Part shown: positions 32,573 to 36,169 of the stretch, one piece after another
Layout: each line of letters starts with the position of its first letter
Numbering within the stretch: position 1 is the first letter of the stretch
The notes under the pieces: generated by a model
Databases searched by the model: none
Told to the model about the DNA's origin: nothing
The model's input: the letters and a program-made list of their open reading frames with translations, nothing else
Source: Microvirga arabica
Lineage (GTDB): Bacteria; Pseudomonadota; Alphaproteobacteria; Rhizobiales; Beijerinckiaceae
Assembly (NCBI RefSeq): GCF_016811235.1
Contig: NZ_JAFBID010000067.1
Span: forward strand, 1-36,169
DNA: 36,169 bases
Reading direction: 5' to 3'
Translations under genes and position numbers: made by a program

Positions 32573-33331
32573 ATGCGCCGTCAGGCAAGGCTCGCCTCCT
32601 GCCTGACAGCTATGCTCTCTTGCATGACTTCTGCCGCTGCGACTCTCTTTTGCACCGTCGCAGCGGCACAGGACCTCACCCTTCCCGAGGTCACTTACCC
32701 GAGCCTGCCGCGGCAGGCAGAGACGGCTGAAGGCTTCGTGCCATCGGGGTGGATGCTCGAGGTGCAAGCGTCCGGCGATCTCAACCAGGATGGAAATGCT
32801 GATCTGATCCTCGTCCTGCGCCAGAACAACCCTGCAAATGTCATCGAGAATTTCGAAGGGTTTGGCGAAAAGCCGTTCGACACCAATCCACGCATTCTGG
32901 CCATCGCCTTTCGTGATGGGCTTTCAGGCAAGTTCAGTCTGCAACTCGAAAACCATACCCTCATTCCACGCCGAACAGAGCCTGCTGCCGATGATCCTTT
33001 CGACAAGGAGAGCGGAATTGCCATCGCGCGCGGCAGCTTTCAGGTGCGCCTGAATTGGTGGATGAGCGCGGGAGGATGGGAGACTTTCATCACGACCTAT
33101 ACCTTCCGGCACAGATCTGGCCGCTTCGAGCTGATCGGTTACGACCGATCTACAACTCACCGGGGGAGTGGCGACACGGCGTCTCTCAGTATCAACTACC
33201 TGACACGCAGAGCGAAAAGGACGACCGGTCACATCAGTCGCGACGCCGACAGGGTTCGTTGGCAAACGCTCCCGGAGAGGCCGGCTCCAACCCTCGAAAG
33301 CGTAGGCGATGGGCTGAGCTTCGAGCCCTAG
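32573..33331 (+). CDS. Secreted hypothetical protein
   Basis: 252 aa. The N-terminus is a signal peptide (basic MRRQAR, hydrophobic core to about residue 30, cleavage near VAAAQ-D), so the product is probably periplasmic. The segment SGDLNQDGNADLILVLRQ (67-84) is a Ca-binding-like DxNxDG motif of the FG-GAP/EF-hand type. Later stretches (GSFQVRLNWWMSAGGWETF, TYTFRHRSGRFELIGYDRST) look all-beta. I do not recognise a named family. It starts four bases after the TRAP gene stop and is therefore likely cotranscribed, which raises the question of a shared role. Confidence 0.75.
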   Translation: MRRQARLASCLTAMLSCMTSAAATLFCTVAAAQDLTLPEVTYPSLPRQAETAEGFVPSGWMLEVQASGDLNQDGNADLILVLRQNNPANVIENFEGFGEKPFDTNPRILAIAFRDGLSGKFSLQLENHTLIPRRTEPAADDPFDKESGIAIARGSFQVRLNWWMSAGGWETFITTYTFRHRSGRFELIGYDRSTTHRGSGDTASLSINYLTRRAKRTTGHISRDADRVRWQTLPERPAPTLESVGDGLSFEP

Positions 33332-33386
33332 CTCTTTCCTACTTAATTCGAACGGGGCTGCCTTGACGTTCCGTCAGGAAAATCTA

Positions 33387-33400
33387 GTTGCTTGTGCAAC
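33387..33400. promoter_or_regulatory. Operator 1: GTTGC-N4-GCAAC palindrome upstream of the MarR gene
   Basis: GTTGCTTGTGCAAC is a perfect inverted repeat with 5-bp arms. It lies about 35 bases before the chosen MarR start. A TTGACG at 33363-33368 could be a -35 box, placing this palindrome over the -10/start region. Its twin is centred 28 bases downstream. Confidence 0.6.
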
Positions 33401-33414
33401 AAATCCTGTTAATG

Positions 33415-33428
33415 GTTGCAGAAGCAAC
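33415..33428. promoter_or_regulatory. Operator 2: GTTGC-N4-GCAAC palindrome upstream of the MarR gene
   Basis: GTTGCAGAAGCAAC has the same 5-bp arms and the same 4-base spacer as operator 1, with a different spacer sequence. The centres are 28 bases apart, under three helical turns. Such doublets are typical for autoregulating MarR proteins. It ends seven bases before the ATG at 33436, which argues against any upstream start codon. Confidence 0.6.
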
Positions 33429-33435
33429 GAACGGA

Positions 33436-33945
33436 ATGGCGATGGCGAGCGGATCTGCAGCGAGGAAGCCGGTTTCCGAGCCCCTGGTGGTTCTGGAGGA
33501 GTTTCTGCCCTACCGGCTCAATGTGCTGGCCGGGCTGACGTCGAGCGCGCTCGCCCAGATCTATGCCGAGCGGTTCGGTCTTTCGATCCCCGCATGGCGG
33601 GTGATCGTCACACTCGGGCAGTATGAATGCCGAACGGCCAGAGACATGGCTCCTGACGGCGTCATGCACAAATCCACGGTCTCACGGGCAGTTGCGGCGC
33701 TTGAGAAGCGCGGCCTCGTCAGGCGGCGCCCGAACCTGGACGACCGCCGCGAGGAATGGCTCGCCCTGACGCCGGAGGGACGTGCGATCTACGAGGCGGT
33801 GGCTCCGGAAGCTCTCGCCGTCGGCGAGCGCCTCCTGTCGGTGCTGACCGCTCAGGAGCAGAAGACGCTCTCCACCTTAATCGACAAGCTCACCCGGCAG
33901 GCTCGATTGCTGGCGCCGCAGGACGCAGAGGGGGAAGAGGCGTGA
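33436..33945 (+). CDS. MarR-family transcriptional regulator
   Basis: 169 aa from the ATG at 33436; an ATG at 33442 is also possible. The frame is open upstream, but those codons run through the twin palindromes. MarR proteins are dimeric winged-helix repressors that respond to small, often aromatic, ligands. The first helix region is LPYRLNVLAGLTSSALAQIYAERF. The HTH is RTARDMAPDGVMHKSTVSRA with recognition helix KSTVSRAVAALEKRGL. The wing is RRRPNLDDRREEWLALTPEG, with the conserved DxRR motif. Its stop overlaps the maiA GTG start (GTGA). It is likely the local repressor of homogentisate/tyrosine catabolism, with a pathway intermediate as ligand; that is inference. Confidence 0.9.
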   Translation: MAMASGSAARKPVSEPLVVLEEFLPYRLNVLAGLTSSALAQIYAERFGLSIPAWRVIVTLGQYECRTARDMAPDGVMHKSTVSRAVAALEKRGLVRRRPNLDDRREEWLALTPEGRAIYEAVAPEALAVGERLLSVLTAQEQKTLSTLIDKLTRQARLLAPQDAEGEEA

Positions 33946-34568
33946 AACTCTACACCTATTTCCGGTCGTCTGCGGCTTACCGGGTGAGGATCGCCCTTAA
34001 CCTCAAGGGCCTCACCTACGAGTCCGTGCCGGTGAACCTGCTGAAAGGGGAGCAGCGCGAGGCGGGTTATAAGACGCTCAACCCCCAAATGCGCGTGCCT
34101 TCGCTCGACATCGGCGAGTCTACACTGATCCAGTCGCCGGCCATTCTCGAATATCTGGACGAGGCACATCCGGAGCCGCCGCTGCTGCCGATGGGTGCGG
34201 TCAACCGAGCGAAGGTCCGGGCCATCGCCAGCCTGATCGCCTGCGATATCCATCCGCTCAACAACTCCGGAACGATTGGTTACCTCAAGAATCGTCTCGG
34301 GCACGATCAGGCGGCTGCGGACGAATGGTATGCCCATTGGGTGCGTGAAGGATTCGACACCATCGAGACCATGCTTGGGCCGGGGCCCTACGCCTTTGGA
34401 GCCAGGGTCACGATGGCCGATATCTATCTCGTGCCGCAGGTCTTCAATGCGCGGCGCTTCAATGTCCCGCTCGATGCATACCCAAAGATCGTCGCGGTGG
34501 ATGCAGCCTGCGCCGAGCTCCCGGCTTTCCACAACGCCGCGCCGGCCAACCAGCCGGACGCGGCCTGA
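33942..34568 (+). CDS. maiA: Maleylacetoacetate isomerase (zeta-class glutathione S-transferase)
   Basis: 208 aa. It isomerises maleylacetoacetate to fumarylacetoacetate with glutathione. The N-terminal thioredoxin-like domain starts KLYTYFRSSAAYRVRIALNL; the zeta motif is SSAxYRVRIAL, with Ala where many family members have Cys, a common bacterial variant. NPQMRVPSL and LIQSPAILEYLDE bind glutathione. The C-terminal helical domain has the diagnostic CDIHPLNN and the GARVTMADIYLVPQVFNARRF N-capping region. GTG start inside the MarR stop, with GGAAGAGG upstream, indicates coupled translation. A terminator follows, so hppD is probably separately transcribed. Confidence 0.94.
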   Translation: MKLYTYFRSSAAYRVRIALNLKGLTYESVPVNLLKGEQREAGYKTLNPQMRVPSLDIGESTLIQSPAILEYLDEAHPEPPLLPMGAVNRAKVRAIASLIACDIHPLNNSGTIGYLKNRLGHDQAAADEWYAHWVREGFDTIETMLGPGPYAFGARVTMADIYLVPQVFNARRFNVPLDAYPKIVAVDAACAELPAFHNAAPANQPDAA

Positions 34569-34577
34569 CGAGGAACT

Positions 34578-34607
34578 GCATTCGCCCCAGGGCGAATGCG
34601 TTGTTTT
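34578..34607 (+). terminator. Terminator after maiA
   Basis: GCATTCGCCC-CA-GGGCGAATGC, a perfect 10-bp stem with a very short loop, followed by GTTGTTTT. It starts nine bases after the maiA stop. Confidence 0.8.
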
Positions 34608-34650
34608 CACATGCAAAGGCCTCTCATGGGAGGCATGACAGGGGAAGACC

Positions 34651-35766
34651 ATGGGACCGTTCCCGCACGATGCGCCCCCGGCCGCCATTTCCGAAGAGAA
34701 CCCGATGGGGACGGATGGCTTCGAGTTCGTGGAATACTGCCACCCCGATCCGCAGGCCCTCGATCGGCTCTTCAAGACCATGGGTTTCAGCGTTGTCGCA
34801 AAGCACCGTTCGAAAAACGTGTTGCTCTACCGGCAAGGCGACATCAACTTCATCGTCAATGCGCAGCCCGGCTCCTTCGCCGAGCGGTTTGCCGCCCAGC
34901 ACGGCCCGTCCGCTCCGGCCATGGCCTTCCGCGTCGCCGATGCGAAATATGCCTATGAGCGTGCGCTCTCAATGGGGGCCAAGCCTGTGCAGACGCAAGT
35001 CGGACCCAATGAACTTGAGATTCCTGCGATTGAAGGCATCGGTGGCCTGCAGATCTATTTCGTCGATCGCTACGGCGCCAAGGGCTCGATCTACGATGTC
35101 GACTTTGAGTGGCTCGGCGAGCCGGACCCAAAGCCGAAGGGCGTCGGTCTCTATTACATCGACCACCTGACCCACAACGTCTATCGCGGACGGCTGAACG
35201 AATGGGCCGGCTTCTACGAGCGCCTCTTCAACTTCCGCCAGATTCGCTACTTCGATATCGAGGGCAAGCTGACGGGGCTTCACTCCCGCGCCATGACGAG
35301 CCCGGACGGCAAGATCCGCATCCCGATCAACGAGGATGCGGGTGAGACCGGGCAGATCGAGGAATATCTGCAGGAGTACAAGGGAGAGGGCATCCAGCAT
35401 GTGGCTCTGGGCTCGCACGACCTCTACGAATCCATCGAGTCGCTCATCGATGCCGGTCTCGAGTTCATGCCGGCGCCGAACGAGATCTACTACTCGCGCA
35501 TCGACAAGCGCCTGCCCAAGCATGAAGAGCCGCTCGACCGACTCAGGAAGAACGGCATCCTCATCGACGGGGAGGGCGTGGTCGAAGGCGGCTTCACGAA
35601 GGTGCTCCTCCAGCGCTTCGGCAAGACAGCCATCGGGCCGATCTTCTTCGAGTACATCCAGCGCAAGGGCGATGACGGATTCGGCGAGGGCAACTTCAAG
35701 GCTCTCTTCGAATCCATTGAGGAGGATCAGATTCGCCGAGGGGTGATAGGCCCGAAGGTCGCCTAA
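34651..35766 (+). CDS. hppD: 4-hydroxyphenylpyruvate dioxygenase
   Basis: 371 aa. It converts 4-hydroxyphenylpyruvate plus O2 to homogentisate and CO2 using Fe(II). It has two VOC domains (about 20-155 and 165-345). The iron ligands are His172 (IDHLTHNV), His250 (GIQHVALGSHD) and Glu334 (IFFEYIQRKG). The C-terminal helix region GDDGFGEGNFKALFESIEEDQIRRG closes the active site. AGGGGAAGACC precedes the ATG; a second ATG at residue 19 is possible. It lies after the maiA terminator, so it has its own promoter in about 50 bases or relies on read-through. The pathway's homogentisate dioxygenase gene is not in the window. A terminator follows. Confidence 0.97.
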   Translation: MGPFPHDAPPAAISEENPMGTDGFEFVEYCHPDPQALDRLFKTMGFSVVAKHRSKNVLLYRQGDINFIVNAQPGSFAERFAAQHGPSAPAMAFRVADAKYAYERALSMGAKPVQTQVGPNELEIPAIEGIGGLQIYFVDRYGAKGSIYDVDFEWLGEPDPKPKGVGLYYIDHLTHNVYRGRLNEWAGFYERLFNFRQIRYFDIEGKLTGLHSRAMTSPDGKIRIPINEDAGETGQIEEYLQEYKGEGIQHVALGSHDLYESIESLIDAGLEFMPAPNEIYYSRIDKRLPKHEEPLDRLRKNGILIDGEGVVEGGFTKVLLQRFGKTAIGPIFFEYIQRKGDDGFGEGNFKALFESIEEDQIRRGVIGPKVA

Positions 35767-35791
35767 CCCTCACGTCGATCGCGATTCGAAG

Positions 35792-35825
35792 GAGGCCGGA
35801 CCCGCTCCGGCCTCTTTTCTTTTTG
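35792..35825 (+). terminator. Rho-independent terminator after hppD
   Basis: GAGGCCGG-ACCCGCT-CCGGCCTC, an 8-bp stem with a seven-base loop, followed by TTTTCTTTTT. Starts 25 bases after the stop codon. Confidence 0.92.
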
Positions 35826-36169
35826 GAATTTCGACGAAGCCGTGGCCGCCGACGTGATGCTGTTATTCACAGGGCTGCCCTGCACCCGGCCAGTTAAACA
35901 GGACCTTTCCGGTGATCACGAGACTTTGAGAAGGCGCCAAAAGCCTTTTTCCTTAAGGATTTATGAAGGCCTGGACCGAAGTCTTAACGAAAAGTAAAGA
36001 AGTCGGCTGTGAACGTTGCGTTTGTGCAACATGCCCCTGAAAAGCCCCCGCTGCTGCCCGTTTTGCGCCTTCATTCGGTTGCTTGCGGGGCGGTGCTGGC
36101 TAATGTGGCTCCAGCGACGGGGGCACCCCAGTCGTGATCCTGGTGGGTTCGACCGAGAAGGCGAGCCGC
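35826..36169. other. Right-edge intergenic region
   Basis: About 345 bases without a recognised gene. It holds a small hairpin with a T-run (AAGGC-N7-GCCTT, then TTTCC, near 35934-35955), an imperfect CtrA-like TTAA-N7-TAAA at 35984-35998, and a GTTGC-N6-GCAAC palindrome. A GTG near 36134 opens a short frame (VILVGSTEKASR) running off the edge, and an ATG at 36103 opens another; neither can be judged. It looks like the promoter region of a gene beyond the window. Confidence 0.45.
36015..36030. promoter_or_regulatory. Possible third operator: GTTGC-N6-GCAAC palindrome
   Basis: The same 5-bp arms as the two sites before the MarR gene, but the spacer is six bases. Its right side TTGTGCAACA repeats the right side of operator 1 exactly. 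If functional it would bring the gene just beyond the right edge under the same regulator. The altered spacer weakens the case. Confidence 0.4.

Noticed and set aside
35984..35998. TTAA-N7-TAAA as a second CtrA box
   Set aside because: One mismatch in an AT-rich patch and no gene start close by; too weak to list as a site.

Overview
The window looks like chromosomal DNA of a high-GC alphaproteobacterium of the Hyphomicrobiales (Rhizobiales), most like the Methylobacteriaceae (Microvirga/Methylobacterium relatives). This is inferred from protein style, the HWE-type sensor kinase, the groESL sequence, the dispersed intergenic palindromes and CtrA- and RpoH-like motifs. The species cannot be fixed from sequence alone. 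Almost every gene belongs to a recognisable family. I found no CRISPR array, prophage, toxin-antitoxin module or recognisable defence island.

Layout. 1-700: the tail of an IS630-type transposase, about 520 bases of unexplained DNA, and a tRNA-Ser(GCU) on the minus strand with its own promoter. 0.8-5.3 kb: small hypothetical proteins, a YidB-like (DUF937) protein, a monomeric sarcosine-oxidase-type flavoenzyme and a Crp/Fnr regulator. 5.6-12 kb: an amidase, trhO-slyX, the groES-groEL chaperonin operon and an S66 (MccF-like) peptidase. 12.3-14.6 kb: an orphan TRAP solute-binding protein and a luciferase-like monooxygenase. 14.7-22.7 kb, minus strand: a Dpp/Opp-type ABC importer in two blocks. 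A fused double-ATPase gene sits in a tight operon with an aldehyde dehydrogenase and an SDR; the binding protein and two permeases follow beyond a plus-strand DUF2218 gene. 22.8-30 kb: a coniferyl-aldehyde-dehydrogenase-like gene, an HWE histidine kinase, an Uup-type ABC-F ATPase, dodecin, a DUF533 protein and a DUF4142 lipoprotein. 30-35.8 kb: a tyrosine/homogentisate catabolic neighbourhood with a frameshifted VOC protein, a fumarylacetoacetate hydrolase, a second TRAP binding protein plus a secreted protein, a MarR regulator, maleylacetoacetate isomerase and 4-hydroxyphenylpyruvate dioxygenase. The last 350 bases hold no gene I recognise.

How the genes fit together. HppD turns 4-hydroxyphenylpyruvate into homogentisate, MaiA isomerises maleylacetoacetate, and the FAH-family enzyme would cleave fumarylacetoacetate. 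The homogentisate dioxygenase that links them is not in the window. The MarR gene is translationally coupled to maiA and preceded by two near-identical palindromes (GTTGC-N4-GCAAC), probably its own operators. A related palindrome lies near the right edge. A TakP-like TRAP binding protein (a family known to bind 2-oxo acids) is divergent from the FAH gene, which suggests uptake of an aromatic 2-oxo acid.

The least ordinary observations are the twin operators and the third site, the pair of TRAP binding proteins without membrane subunits, the split importer with embedded dehydrogenases, the single-base frameshift in the VOC gene, a CtrA-like box and a palindrome abutting a ribosome binding site in front of two small genes, and several families of mobile-looking palindromic repeats.
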